From Drosophila persimilis (Eukaryota > Arthropoda > Insecta > Diptera > Drosophilidae), in contig NW_020825313.1 of NCBI RefSeq assembly GCF_003286085.1, positions 2,976,001 through 3,040,000 on the forward strand: DNA of 64,000 nt, given 5' to 3'. A program made the position numbers and the translations under genes. The notes beneath the pieces are model-generated. The model had not been told where the DNA came from. It worked only from the letters and a program-made list of their open reading frames with translations, and made no database searches. The stretch's first letter is position 1; each line of letters opens with the position of its first letter. This document shows, in pieces, positions 52,082 to 63,096 of this stretch.

Positions 52082-52284
52082 TAGACCTCGGATTTTGCAT
52101 ATTTGATTCATCAGCATAGTCGTGGGCTCATTATTAATTTTTGTTCAATTGATTTCCTTTGACTATATTTGAAAAGCACTTGGCTGGGGGATCAAAGGAT
52201 CGGAGGTGCTGCGAGTACGAGTCATCAGAATTTTTTCTATCTTAATCCTTTAAAAATATGCAAATATGCAAAATCCGAGGTCTA
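52082..52284. mobile_element. 203-bp TIR element (hAT-like MITE)
   Basis: Perfect 24-bp terminal inverted repeats beginning TAGACCTCGGATTTTGCATA (52082-52105 and 52261-52284), flanked by the 8-bp duplication TTAATAAC (52074-52081 and 52285-52292). Removing one duplication and the element restores the CR1 sequence GATCTTAATAACTTTCAATC. There is no coding capacity. The 8-bp duplication and TAG start suggest the hAT superfamily, but P-like elements also duplicate 8 bp. Confidence 0.85.
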
Positions 52285-52975
52285 TTAATAACTTTCAATC
52301 TTGGTGCTGTTACACCTTAATACCTCGAAATGCAAAGTAATGACATTTCATCGTTCTAGCGCCTTGTTGGCTCCATATACCCTATGTGGTGGCTCTCTTG
52401 AGAGAATTACCCTGGTGGAAGATCTGGGTGTTATGTTAGACCCCAAGTTAAAGTTTTCCGAACACATTTCTACCATGGTAAATAAGGCCATGGGCGTGCT
52501 TGGGTTTATAAAGAGGTGGTCAAAGGAATTTGACGACCCCTATATAACAAAGACTCTCTATACTACGCTTGTTCGTCCGATCTTAGAATACGGGCTCCTG
52601 TGTATGGTGCCCTCAGTACAATGTACACCAGGACCGTATAGAATCAGTACAGAAAAACTTTTTACTCTTTGCTCTGCGGGGCCTTAACTGGGATGCGGGT
52701 GTTGGACTCCCATCTTACTCTAGTAGACTACTATTAGTAAACCTCCCATCCTTAGTTAACCGTAGAAAAATGCTTTGTGTGATATTTATGCACAACTTGA
52801 TCAGGGGTGACATAGACAGCCCTGATCTGTTGAGCCGCATAAACTTCACGATTGAACTTAAACTTTGTAGACCGAATTATTCCTTGCCTGAACCGTTTAG
52901 AGTCTTATGCTCGGATTAAAACTCCCTCTACCAATCCTTACTAATCCTTACACACCTTTCTAGTAATTAGTAATT

Positions 52976-53744
52976 GTAGTGGTATTTGTATTTTGATTGC
53001 ATGCTTAGTTTCTTAGTAAGTTTAGTGATAATTTTCCTCGAATGTTAGTCTAATAGCTATCTTTCTAGCATGTTCGCGTTCTGCTCGGACCGAGCCCCCC
53101 TCGGTCGGTTGGGCGGGAGGAGGGCTGCGTTTTGCCTGGGATCCGCGCGTAACAGCCTTCTGTTGGTTTCACACGGGCCACTTGACGGTGCAGTAACTGC
53201 ATAGCCTCTTGAAAGATGCAGTCATTGCATGTCAACGTCCAAGAAAATTGTCTTTCGTTTGTGACCTTTTTGGTTAAATCTTCGCGATAGCGCACAAAAA
53301 TTAAATTTCTGTCTTTTTTCTCCAAAATCAACATAATGTATATTGAAATTGAAGTCTTGCGTTATATTAAAATTGTAATCGTAAATTGTAATGAATCTTT
53401 TAAATCATAAAAATGATCTTTAGAGTGTCCGTGCCAGGATCTTATAAAAGGTGGTAAGTCTTAGTAAAGGATTGATCAAGGGATAATGCAAGAATTCGAA
53501 CTCATTGTAACAAACCTTGGTTCCCTCCAAAAAGAACATGTTCAGTAGAGTTTTCTTGCGTTGTCAGAAATTCAGTTAATTTTGTTTTGTATAATTATTT
53601 ATAGTTCTTAAGTACACTTAGGTGTGGAAGGATCCCGACCATCCGTCGAGCTAGACCCGACCCTAGCAAGAGTGCACACGACCAAATCTATTTGTACGCC
53701 GTCCTTTAAATTATTATTATTTATTATTCTTTCAAAATTTTTCA
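52976..53744 (+). repeat. Possible LTR and its U5 end
   Basis: The right end ...AAATTTTTCA is followed immediately by TGGCGCCCGCGTAAAG, a typical LTR/primer-site boundary; a TATAAAAGG box is at about 53443. The left end is uncertain (between 52976 and 53050). No internal coding region follows: 53745-53860 is short and then a jockey-clade LINE begins. Probably a truncated element or solo LTR with a little leader. Confidence 0.4.
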
Positions 53745-53854
53745 TGGCGCCCGCGTAAAGATCTTGGAATTAGCTTGTCGTTGTCACGATTCTTTCGCTT
53801 GGACCAGAACGCTGTTCGCGAATAAACGTGTGTCGAAATTTGCAAAACAAACCT

Positions 53855-55310
53855 TCAGCACAAGTTAAGGAAGGCCATTCTATTCAATCGCTTCAAAAGC
53901 CTGGCAGGTAGAAAGCGTCTCCCGAGTACATTGCAGTGTCTAATGAGTCTGTCACTGTATCTGCTGGTGTGTCTTCCAATCTGATCCTCCATTGTATGCA
54001 GATTCAAATCACTATGTAGGTAGGAGCCACGAAAATACCAGGGGCAGTTGATTTTTTGCCGCATGTCGCGATTCTGCAAGACTTGGACCTGTATTCTGCA
54101 ATACGATTTTGCAAGTTTAACCCAAAACTGCACACCGTAGAGACAGATCGCGAACAGCTTATGTGCATTTTTGCATTTGCTCTTTTGGCTTTTAGTGACA
54201 TGGCTACCACATGAATCGGCTACCACATTATGCAGCAAATGCCCACATCTTCGAGCCATAGCTTTCAAGTGCGGACCAAAAGTAAGACATTTGTCGAGGG
54301 TGATACCGAGGTACTTTGCTTGCGATGGTTGGTCCGCCTTCACACTTTATGTGTGGGCTTTCAAGGTGAAGCATGGATTGATGGTCTTTCTTTTTCCTTC
54401 TTGACTTTTAAATTCCATCTCTTGTACCAAGCTACCAATGTATGGAGATAATGCGATATCGTCCGCCTAGGATAGGTCATCGATATAAATTGAGTAGAGC
54501 AGCGGGCCAAGGAAGCTGCCTGTGGAACTCCAGCACTCATTTGGCAAGGCGCTGAATAGGTGTTCCTGACCTGACCATAAGCTGACGTAAGGTGCTGGGA
54601 AGAGTTTTTTAATTTTGATCACTAGACCGATGTGCCAAACTCTATACAGTGGTTGCTGCATTTCAATGAAGACCGAATTACAGTATTCTAGATCATCATA
54701 GGTCTGTAGGATGTTCCTTGCCATTCTGTGCTCCTTCCATCACACCATAGATAAGGAAGACAAGAGACTTATTGGCCGATACGATTCAGGGTCATCTTCA
54801 GGTTTTCCAGGCTTATGGATCATCAGGATTGCTGCTATCTTCCACTGCTTAGGGAAGATGTTTTAAGATGGCTTTTAAAATGAGCACTATGTAGCGCATC
54901 GCCAACACTTTGAGTGGGGCATGGCATACTCTGTCAATGCCATGAGCCTTCTTTCTCGGTAGGGACTTGATGACTTCAACAATCTCCTCAACTCTGCCTG
55001 GTTTAATGAGTAAGGCTATTTGTAGAGGTGCTTGCATGCTATCTTGGGTCTCTCTGTGCTGCGCCTCCATGGCGAATTGGTAATGGGTGAACCTGTCCTC
55101 TAAGTGATGTGCAAGCGAATTGGCCCGTTCTTCTTTGTTTCTAGCTAGATCGCCGCTGGGACACGGGATAGGAATCTGTCTCCTAAGAGATTTAGTGGTC
55201 TCCCAAAGCTAATATCCAGCATCCACGTTGGAATCCATGGAAGCTAGCTTTTATTCTTGAGAAGGCGTTGAGTCGTGATGTTATCTACAGCCATCTCGAT
55301 ATCTTCCTCA
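53855..55310 (-). pseudogene. Jockey-clade LINE, RT fragment
   Basis: Minus strand. RT N-terminus with LPRKKAHGIDRVCHAPLK (about 54980-54920), core with SSTGSFLGPLLYSIYIDDLS (about 54530-54467), thumb with KYLGITLDKCLTFGPHL (about 54310), and the C-terminus with HTMEDQIGRHTSRYSDRL (about 53990-53935) followed by its 3' end near 53860. No RNase H follows, as expected for jockey. Frameshifts and stops throughout; endonuclease absent here. Confidence 0.75.
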
Positions 55311-55344
55311 GAGCTTAGCGTGAAAATCAGTTTTATCGACCTCT

Positions 55345-55548
55345 CAAAATGTTGCATAAAGTGTTTTCGAAAAAAAAAACTTTATTGATTTAAATCTACA
55401 TCTCTCGCTTGTTGATTGGTCGTTTTATTACGCAACTGTCAACTCGTTTTAAAGCTCTATTTACTCAGCCCTTAATACAGTTGTTTCAGATAACACTGTA
55501 CCTGTATCGTCCAAGCCTCCCTGGTTCTCCAAGTATTTGTCATACTTA
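55345..55548 (+). pseudogene. CR1 LINE fragment
   Basis: Matches 59115-59235 of CR1-B (ATAAAGTGTTTTCG, ACATCTCTCGC(T/G)TGTTGATTGGTCGTTT) and continues a little beyond it into sequence that CR1-B lacks. Noncoding now. Confidence 0.7.
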
Positions 55549-55614
55549 AAAAACGAGGGGGAACGTTGTGAGTTGCTGCGGACACCGCAACTCTAAATTT
55601 ATACCGGATACTAA
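55549..55614 (-). mobile_element. Mini-me fragment (copy f)
   Basis: Only the AAAACGAGGGGGAACGTTGTG end and the next ~45 bp remain before it meets the inverted channel copy. Confidence 0.75.
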
Positions 55615-55616
55615 TG

Positions 55617-56438
55617 ATAGAATGATATTTGCGTTTGTTTGGACAATGACACTCTTGAATTCGAATCTGCAGAATCATTACCAACAGCACTAGATGACAC
55701 TAAATAAATTCTCTTAATTATTTAATACCGTTCTGCTGCTGCATTCTGTTAATGAATACATCTTTCCCAAGGCCTCCTCGCGTGGAGCCACCATGGACCG
55801 AACCACGCAAACGGAACCCCCCGTCATTTCCCGTATGCGACAGATATGGCTCTGCCTCAAGAGTGACGAATAATTCCGAAAACATCGTGAGAGTGAAACA
55901 GCGTAAACAGCGTTTCGCTAATCGACCGCTTCGCGCGCATTGCGTTTCCGATGTCATTTGTGCTTTTTAATCTTTTATACTGGTTGGCCTACGGAATGTA
56001 TAAAAAAGAGTTTTCATGGTCCACTATAAAGACATAGCTTTCTTCGACTGTAGTTGTTTTCTATAATTTTTTTGGCATGAGGTTAAATAATGTATCTTAC
56101 TGCAAATAGATGGTGGGTGCCTTATGAAAGTTGTAACATGAAATAAAGTGAAATAAATTTGTATACCTTTTTTATTATGATTGAAAAACTGACGAAGGGG
56201 CACAAAAACTATTTTATTTATTTAAACTATATTTAAATTATTTAAATTATATTTTAATGAGTTCTAACAACCAGGCTTTTGAATCGCCAACAATAAAAAA
56301 AAGTTTCTATATATGTATGTGATATGAAAAGATATAAAATTAAGCACGAACTCTTTCCCATCCCTTGGTTTTTTCTACGAAACGTTTTTAACATTCTTTA
56401 TGCTTTCTAATGGAAGCAAGGATACAAACGGTTTTAAT
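55617..56438 (+). pseudogene. Inverted channel pseudogene with 3' flank
   Basis: A plus-strand copy of the channel locus in opposite orientation to the gene. 55617-55700 matches the loop exon ([17 protein letters not shown]), 55775-56040 matches the last exon ([10 protein letters not shown]), which has a stop (GACGAATAA) and a deletion before TM4, and 56041-56438 matches the 3' flank (30425-29754 inverted) without the solo LTR. The intron has the ATTTAATACCG stretch also present in the 4.9-kb copy but not in the intact gene. Confidence 0.85.
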
Positions 56439-56810
56439 AAAAACGAGGGGGAACGTTGTGAGTTGCTGTGGACACCGCAACTCTACATTTATAACCGATA
56501 CTTAGTCAGTATGGCTCTCATCCGGCAGACGCCGCTAATATCACACGACACGACAAAGAGTGCGTGCGATAGATACAGAAAATCAGTCTGAGCGTTACGT
56601 CTGGCGCTGCGTAACCACTGCAAATTGATTTGTTCCTTTTGGCTATAAAAATGATCTGATCTGATCCAGATTTAGCAATTCGGATATGGTCATTCTCTAT
56701 GATTGTGCGTTTAAAGTTTTCTCGTATCTTTAATATTGTGGAACACGACCTTTGTGGGGGCGGAAAGGGGCGAAATTTTGAAATACACGTGTTATAGTTA
56801 TATGATTCGC
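56439..56810 (-). mobile_element. Mini-me type element (copy g), truncated
   Basis: Begins AAAACGAGGGGGAACG after GGTTTTAATAA, exactly the flank seen (inverted) beside copy b at 29753. It is truncated after one inner repeat at about 56810. Confidence 0.8.
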
Positions 56811-56814
56811 TTCT

Positions 56815-57385
56815 AGCTCTTGCTTAAGCCGGTTGTGTTTTTTTCTTGCTCCCGCATTCTCCGCCCTTTGCCTAAATATCATACAACATTGTTGTGACTT
56901 TGTTTTGATATATTATTGCATCTCTTTAATTTGATTCTACTTTGTGTTAACCACCAGTGTTTTGTTTGTAAACAAGTGTTTAATATAAATTCAATATTGC
57001 AACGTAACGCATCGGACTCGTGCAGGCAATTTGTTATTGTTTTTTGCCCAGTCTGCTTTTCGTTATCGCTTCTTCGGTGTGCACTGTTCTCGCGCATCAG
57101 CGTTTGCATCGCCCACACTCTCTCGTGAGCATAAGCGGGCTGCTCGCATTATTGCTCTCACTCTCTCTGGATTGCCTATACTCTCCGTCTCTGTGGACTT
57201 TTCTTTTGTGTCTCAGCTTTGGTGAGTTTACTGCTCGTTTTCTGCACTTCGTTGGATCATCTGCGTTGAATTATTGCCGCTGCAGCTGATTGTCTGGCTC
57301 GCTCTGCTGTCTGCTCTCCTACTTTACCTGCGATCTCACTCCGTTCTTTTATTATTTGTGCTCAGTGATTCTACCGCTGTCAATA
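56815..57385 (+). other. CR1-B 5' UTR
   Basis: A noncoding leader preceding ORF1. Short frames here have no recognisable domain. The left boundary at the mini-me truncation is approximate. Confidence 0.5.
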
Positions 57386-58384
57386 ATGGCAATCGTTTGT
57401 AGTGCAAAGAAATGTGAATTCGTTGGTGTTATCATTGGTGATTCATTTCTTAGCTGCTGGCTGTGCGACAATTTTGCCCACATAAAATGTGCTGGTGGTG
57501 GAAATTTTGGCCGGCTGAATGATCTGATCTCGAAACGCATAGGCCTGTCTTGGTCATGTCTGGCTTGTCGGGAGATTGAGGCCGAAATGCGCACATTTAT
57601 GAGACAGACTCGAACTGGGTTTCTGGATGTCCGGAAACAATTTGTTGCTCTCAACGAGAAATTTCTTGCCCTTGAATCAAAGTTTCTTGGGCTCAAACTC
57701 TTGAGCGAATCGCCTAGACGGAAAATTCCGCATAATGATACCAATCTCTTGCAACCTAATCCGTTTGGTACGCCGGCCTCCCACCTTCATCCATCGGAAG
57801 CATTTCCGTGTAGTCATGCCACGCCGTTGTCTGTAAATCCGCCAACGGTGGCTCCGGAGTTCTTTACACCGAGCAATGTGGCCGTCACTTCTGACGCGGT
57901 GAGTGCTCCTAGTGCGGGTGTGCTGGTTGCTGACGACGTCTTGCCAATTCCTGCTCCAATTCCTGCTCCAATTCCTGCTCCAATTTCTACTCCAATTCCT
58001 GCTACAGCCATTGCTGCCAATTCCTCTGCCCTTGGACCGAGATCTCTTTTAGGAGTGGCTCCACCATCTCGATCTCGTTCGGGAGTTCAACTTAGAGCAG
58101 TGGTCCCTCGGAGAGCAATATTTGTTTCTCGTCTTATTCCTGAGGCTACAACGGAGGATGTTAAACAACATCTTTCCTCTAAATTTAACACTTCGCCTGA
58201 TGATATAGTTGTGACTAAATTTACATTTAAACATAAGCGCAACATATCATCCTTTAAAAGTCTTCTCCCTGATTCCAGTTCTCTAGAACCGTCAATATGG
58301 CCTGAGCATACAATTATGCATGAGTTCCTTCTCAAAGATTCGAACTCGAATCCAAGAATTACCGAACCTGCTCCAAAAAACTGA
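57386..58384 (+). CDS. CR1 LINE ORF1 protein with PHD-like finger
   Basis: 332 codons from ATG 57386 (MAIVCSAKKCEFVG); earlier in-frame codons are not ATG. N-terminal Cys/His cluster C5, C10, then CWLCDNFAHIKC and CLACRE at the end of the first ~60 residues fits the PHD/zinc-finger ORF1 of CR1-type LINEs. A helix follows, then a Pro-rich region with PIPA repeats (57948-58010), then a folded C-terminal part (RAIFVSRLIPEATTEDVKQHL) reminiscent of an RNA-binding domain. The frame is intact and its stop overlaps the ORF2 start as TGATG (58382-58386). The role is RNA binding/RNP formation by family knowledge. Confidence 0.75.
   Translation: MAIVCSAKKCEFVGVIIGDSFLSCWLCDNFAHIKCAGGGNFGRLNDLISKRIGLSWSCLACREIEAEMRTFMRQTRTGFLDVRKQFVALNEKFLALESKFLGLKLLSESPRRKIPHNDTNLLQPNPFGTPASHLHPSEAFPCSHATPLSVNPPTVAPEFFTPSNVAVTSDAVSAPSAGVLVADDVLPIPAPIPAPIPAPISTPIPATAIAANSSALGPRSLLGVAPPSRSRSGVQLRAVVPRRAIFVSRLIPEATTEDVKQHLSSKFNTSPDDIVVTKFTFKHKRNISSFKSLLPDSSSLEPSIWPEHTIMHEFLLKDSNSNPRITEPAPKN
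57948..58010 (+). repeat. 12-bp coding repeat (PIPA)n
   Basis: About five tandem CCAATTCCTGCT units, one of them changed to CCAATTTCTACT, inside CR1-B ORF1. Confidence 0.8.
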
Positions 58385-59344
58385 TGTTCCATTTTTCCAT
58401 GCACTATCAGAACGTTCGCAGTTTGTTGGGAAAATTGCGTCAAATTCATACTAATAGTGCGTCCTTTGATTTCGATGCCATCGCGTTTACCGAAACCTGG
58501 CTTAACTCCTCTGTCAATGATCATGAAATTTTCATTGATAGTTACACTATTTATAGAATGGACCGCCCATCTTTTGCAGGTGGGGTTCTGATTGCAGTTA
58601 AATCTGTTTTCTCATCTGAGTGATTCCCATTCAATAACATTCATGGAATTGAATTTGTTGCAATCAAAGTTCGTGTTGGCTCCGCATTTTTTTATTTAAC
58701 CTGCTTTTACATTCCTCCCAGGTCTGAAGCTGAGCTTTACTTACACCACCTCTCAGCAATTAATACTGTCGTATCTGCATTAGGGTGCAATGATCGAATT
58801 ATTGTCATGGGGGACTTTAACCTCCAATTTCTTTCTTGGCTGCCTTGTGATGACGCTAACCTGTTGTTTCTCAATTGTCATAATGACTTTATCAATGGGC
58901 TAACGGATATTTCCCTTGTCCAAAATAATGCCGTTAAAAACATCAGGGACAGACTTCTTGACCTCGTTTTTGTTAACGATGGTTCTCTTGCTACGGTATC
59001 TAGAGCAAGCCCAATATCTCTCCCTGAAGATCCTTACCATCCAACTTTGTTGATATCACTGGAGTGTACACAATCTGGAGGTGCTGACAGTTCCATGGCT
59101 CCTTGTCACATAAAGTGTTTTCGCAAAACAAACTTGATCGATTTAGATCTACATCTCTCGCGTGTTGATTGGTCGTTTCTTTATTCATTACCGAACATAG
59201 ATGCAACTGTTAACTCGTTTTATAGTTCTATTATAAGGTACCAAGCTGTATTTTAAAACACTGTGCCAGGTCTTTATGCAAGCTTTTGGCCTTTCTCTTC
59301 AACCTCTCTATTGAACAGTCTTGTCTGCCAGTAATTTGGAATGA
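58384..59344 (+). pseudogene. CR1-B ORF2, endonuclease part
   Basis: Starts with ATG 58384 overlapping the ORF1 stop. Endonuclease motifs: YQNVRSLLGK, FTETWLNSSV, IIVMGDFNL (about 58800), RLLDLVFVND (about 58945). One in-frame TGA at 58621-58623 splits an otherwise continuous frame up to a TAA at 59254-59256. The I-like element interrupts the following RT at 59345. Confidence 0.8.
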
Positions 59345-61296
59345 CAACCTATCGAGCACTTTTCCTCTGCATAACGGAATCCCCCAGGGATCACCGATAT
59401 CAGTTATTGTATTCTTAATAGCCTATAATAAACTAGCAAACCTCATTACTATCCAACGAAATCTCACATTCACAGCCTATGCAGACGATTTTCATATTAT
59501 TGTCAAAGATAAAAAAAACCAAACCCAAGAAAATTTAAATCTCGATGATCTATTCCAAAAAATCGACGAATAGTGTTCGTTTTCAGGCTCATCCTTATCA
59601 TTTGATAAATGCAAGCACTTACATATATGCCGTAAATGCACAATAACAACGAGGAACCTAAAAATTCCGAGCGTAGACCACTTAAACATATTAGGACTCA
59701 CATTCGATTCAAAATATAGATGGACTAGACACATAGAAGACTTAGCTGGCTCCCTCTCAAACAAAATTAATATAATAAAATGTCTCTCCAGTAACAAGTT
59801 CAATTGCAATACGCATACACTAATATCAATCACAAAAGCAATAATAGTTTCTAAAATTGACTACGGACTAGTATTTTACGGCAATTCCTCAATAAATTGG
59901 CTTAAAAAAACTCAAACCATCCTAAACTGTGCAGTAAGGATAGCTTTGGGAGCATTCAGGACAACCCCGATTACAAATCTTTTAATGGAAGCTAACATAA
60001 ACACAGTGGCAGATCGACGTGACTTTCTACAAGCCAAACTAATAAAAACCCTTTATTTTCCAAACAACTCACCGCTTCACAAAATCTCAAAGTCCCTCCA
60101 AAGCAGAATCCACTTCAACAACAAAATACATTCAGCAATAACTTACTCACTACAACATTGCAAAAAACAAAACATAAGCCTTCTCATAAAACCCGAGATA
60201 AAAACTAAGCTACCTTTCTGGAAATTCCAACCAAATACCATAAATACCGAACTTGAAAAACTAGACAAAAATAATACACACGACTCTATATACCAACAGC
60301 ACTTTCTTACCATCAAAAACCAATTTAATGATCACACCTTTCTGTTTACGGATGGATCAAAAACCATAAGTGCCACATCATTTGCAATCACAACGGAAAA
60401 AAACACCTTAAAAGTGGGCTTACTACAAAATTTGTCTTCAATTTACTCTGCCGAAATCATAGCCATATTCGAGGCAATACAAATTGTTAAATCTATGCGC
60501 GGGAAATATATGATATGTTCAGACTCTCTATCCTCTCTTCAAGCCATAGGCAACCCCGATAACTTCAACTATTATGAATCTAAAATTAGATCTCTTCTAA
60601 TGCAACTACATCCAAAAATAAAACTACTCTGGATCCCAGGTCATACAAAAATAAAAGGAAATGAACTAGCAGACCAAAAAGCGAAATCAGCTTCAATAAT
60701 GCCCCTTACATTCACACACAATAACAATATATCAGACATTAGTAAACACCTCAAGACAAAAATGCTTAAAAACAAACTTATAAAACTAGAACAAACATCG
60801 AACTGGTATCAATTTATCAATCCCAACCAAATAACAGCCGACAAATTCACCAAAAGACTATACCAAAAAACCACATCAAGGATAAAAAAAACAAAAATAA
60901 TTAGACTAAGACTAGGACATACAAGAATAACTCACCAACATTACCTAGACCCTACCAAAATAAATACTTGTACGCATTGCCTGAACAACGTTCCAGTAAC
61001 TATAGAACACCTACTCAAAGACTGCCCATCCTCACAACTCACAGACATACGTGTCAAAATCTTCGCTAACAATAATCCGCTGACATTCCTCTCTAACCCA
61101 ACTAAAACTGAAATAGACCTAATCATAAAATATCTAAAAGAAACCAAATTATATCAATTAATCTAACTCTAATATAAAACATATAATAAATATAATATAA
61201 TAAGCATAACATAATAACAACATAGCCGAAGGTCATAGTAACCAGTGCTATCGTTAATAAGCTAGGTTAATAGCTGTAAATAAATAAATAAAAAAC
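59345..61296 (+). mobile_element. 5'-truncated I-clade LINE
   Basis: 1952 bp flanked by TTGGAATGA (59336-59344 and 61297-61305). 5'-truncated inside RT, as usual for LINEs. It ends with a short TAAATAAATAAA tail. An RT plus a C-terminal RNase H and high similarity in style to the Drosophila I factor (GIPQGSPISV, YADD, HLHICRK) place it in the I clade. Confidence 0.85.
59346..61166 (+). pseudogene. I-like ORF2, RT and RNase H, one nonsense codon
   Basis: One frame runs from the truncation to TAA at 61164-61166 with a single TAG at 59571-59573, just after the YADD-containing palm (TFTAYADDF, about 59470). RNase H: FLFTDGSK (about 60340), IYSAEIIAIFEA, CSDSLSSLQA, and WIPGHTKIKGNELADQKA with the His. 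A Cys/His tail (CTHCLNNVPVTIEHLLKDC) follows. The stop replaces a position where related elements likely have Trp (TGG to TAG), which fits a single transition. Confidence 0.8.
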
Positions 61297-61305
61297 TTGG
61301 AATGA

Positions 61306-62600
61306 GTCCTACATCATTCCGTTTCACAAAAATGGCTCAAGATCAAATATTGAAAACTATCTTGGTATCGCAAAGCTTTCTTCCATCCCGAAGCTTCTTG
61401 AGTTCCTGGTCACCCGGCAACGGCAGCATCTTTGTTGCAGCTTAATATCTCCGTCGCAACACAGTTTTTTCAGACATCGTTCAACATCGACTAACCTTCT
61501 TGAGTTTTCTAACTTAATCCAACGTGGTTTTCAAAGTGGTTTGCAGACGGATGTAGTTCTTCCGGACTTTAGTAAGGAATTCGATTCTGTGAACCATGCT
61601 CTGCTTATTCACAAGCTCTCTTAAATAGGGTTCCCAAATAGTCCTCTAAATTGAACTTTGTAATATCTCTCTAACCGTACTCAACCTGTTATGTTTTCTA
61701 ATGTGTTGTCAAATATCGTTAATTTTACTTCAGGAGTGCCACAGGGAAGTCATATTTTTATAAGATATAACATACTCTGCCACACTAATCTATGCTAATG
61801 ATGTTAAAATTTGTCTGCACTACCCTGATTGGTACTGGCACACACGCCTTCAACTGGATCTAAATGAACTACTATTGTGGTGTTCAGCTAATCTTCTTTT
61901 TCTGAACCTTCCTAAATACAAACTTATGACATTTTACCGTCGCGCTCCACATTTCGTTTCATACGTTCTAGAAAATCATGTCCTGGATCGAATTTCGAGT
62001 TCAAATGATCTCGGAGTCCTCTTTGATCATTAGATATGTTAAAAAGCCATATAGCTGCAGCAGTAATAAACTAAAGGTGTTTTAGCGTTCATCAAGCGTT
62101 GGTCCAAGGAGTTTGACGACCCGTACGTTACGAAACAGCTGTATATCTCGTTAGTACGTCCTATATTGGAGTATTGTTGTTGTGTGTGGAGCCCGCAGTG
62201 TAAAGAGCAGCAGGTTGTTATTGAATCAGTGTAAAAGCAATTTTTAATTTTTGCACTTCGTATCATGAGTTGGGACTAGGGTAGAACCTGGGTGGCAAGG
62301 TTGATCTTGACTAAATCTTATTGACCTACCGTGGTTGCACCATAGCAGAATATGTAATGGGGAAATGTTCGTGCACAAGCTCCTTCTTGGGGTTGTTGAC
62401 TCCCAAACTCTCTTGGGTCAGATTGACTTTTCCGTTCCATCTAGACCTACCCCTACTTTTAGTCCAATCCGCTTACCTATATGTAGGTCTAATTATGCCC
62501 AACATGGACCACTGTCATACATTATATCTGAACTATCCCTTAAGCTAATAGCATGTAATATTTTTAATCACCTAAATTTAACAAACTTGTAACTAAGTTC
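61306..62600 (+). pseudogene. CR1-B ORF2, RT remainder
   Basis: Continues CR1-B RT after the I-like insertion: ESYIIPFHKNGS at 61303, SGVPQGSH near 61731, YANDV near 61790, KRWSKEFDDPYVTKQLYISLVRPILEY at about 62096-62175. Several frameshifts and stops. Confidence 0.75.
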
Positions 62601-62649
62601 CATTATAAACAGATAAATGTTAATTAAATAAATAAATAAAATAAAGAAA

Positions 62650-62880
62650 TGAAGGCGAGCAGATCAGTGTGGCCAGAGCGTTGGAGTCCAAATCACAGCT
62701 CTGACTTATTGTTGCTCGAGAGTCCGGAATAACTTGTTGCACTCCGAAGTCTATGCACTTATGGGTACCTGGTATGGTGATCCAATTGTAAATATTTTGG
62801 AGCCAGTGGCAGAGATGGCTTCTGCTAGCTCTCGCCCCTAGGCGAGGGGAATTGTAAGTGTCTCCCCACAACCAATGTCG
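62650..62880 (-). pseudogene. LINE endonuclease fragment (jockey-like)
   Basis: The minus strand reads WGDTYNSPRLGARASR...WLQNIYNWITIPGTH and ends near CDLDSNALATL, the WNS/SDHLP part of a LINE endonuclease domain. It could belong with the RT fragment at 53855-55310, but nothing connects them. Confidence 0.5.
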
Positions 62881-63096
62881 GGCATTCTAGTCACCACCAA
62901 CCAAATACTTTTGCCCGCAACCACGGAGTGCTTTGACATAATCAGCCAGGCTTCCGATTTACTTTTGAATACACATAAATTGGGGCTCCCGTTTTCACAT
63001 TCCGCAAGATTTATTCGTTTTCAAAACGAAAACATTTTCGTTGACGAAATGAAAACGGTTTTTTATACAACGAAAGGAACCTTAATTACAAAAGGA
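62881..63096. other. Unassigned spacer
   Basis: Between the LINE endonuclease fragment and mini-me copy h. A short plus-strand frame exists without recognised motifs. Confidence 0.4.

Larger units (their letters stand above)
49560..52975 (+). mobile_element. CR1-clade LINE (CR1-A), interrupted and decayed
   Basis: Endonuclease end at 49590-49880 (MIVLGDFNLPGTVW, LDLCFVSDP), pre-RT at 51115-51330, RT N-terminus at 51340-51690 (PGLDGVPGCVI), RT core at 51780-52070 (SGVPQGSHLGPLLF, YADDVKL), thumb region at 52300-52687 (KRWSKEFDDPYITKTLYTTLVRPILEYG) and a 3' UTR. It is broken by mini-me copy e at 49997-51108 and by a 203-bp TIR element at 52082-52284. Apart from these it carries several stops. 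Confidence 0.75.
56815..62645 (+). mobile_element. CR1-clade LINE (CR1-B), interrupted by an I-like LINE
   Basis: A near full-length CR1-clade element: 5' UTR (56815-57385), ORF1 with a PHD-like finger, ORF2 with endonuclease (58384-59256), then RT (61306-62560) and an AATAAATAAAATAAAG tail at about 62625-62648. The I-like LINE (59345-61296) splits the RT with target duplication TTGGAATGA. RT is degenerate (YANDV instead of YADD at about 61790). Confidence 0.8.

Noticed and set aside
57814..58020. Ala/Gly-rich minus frame over the PIPA repeat
   Set aside because: Shadow of the repeat in CR1 ORF1.
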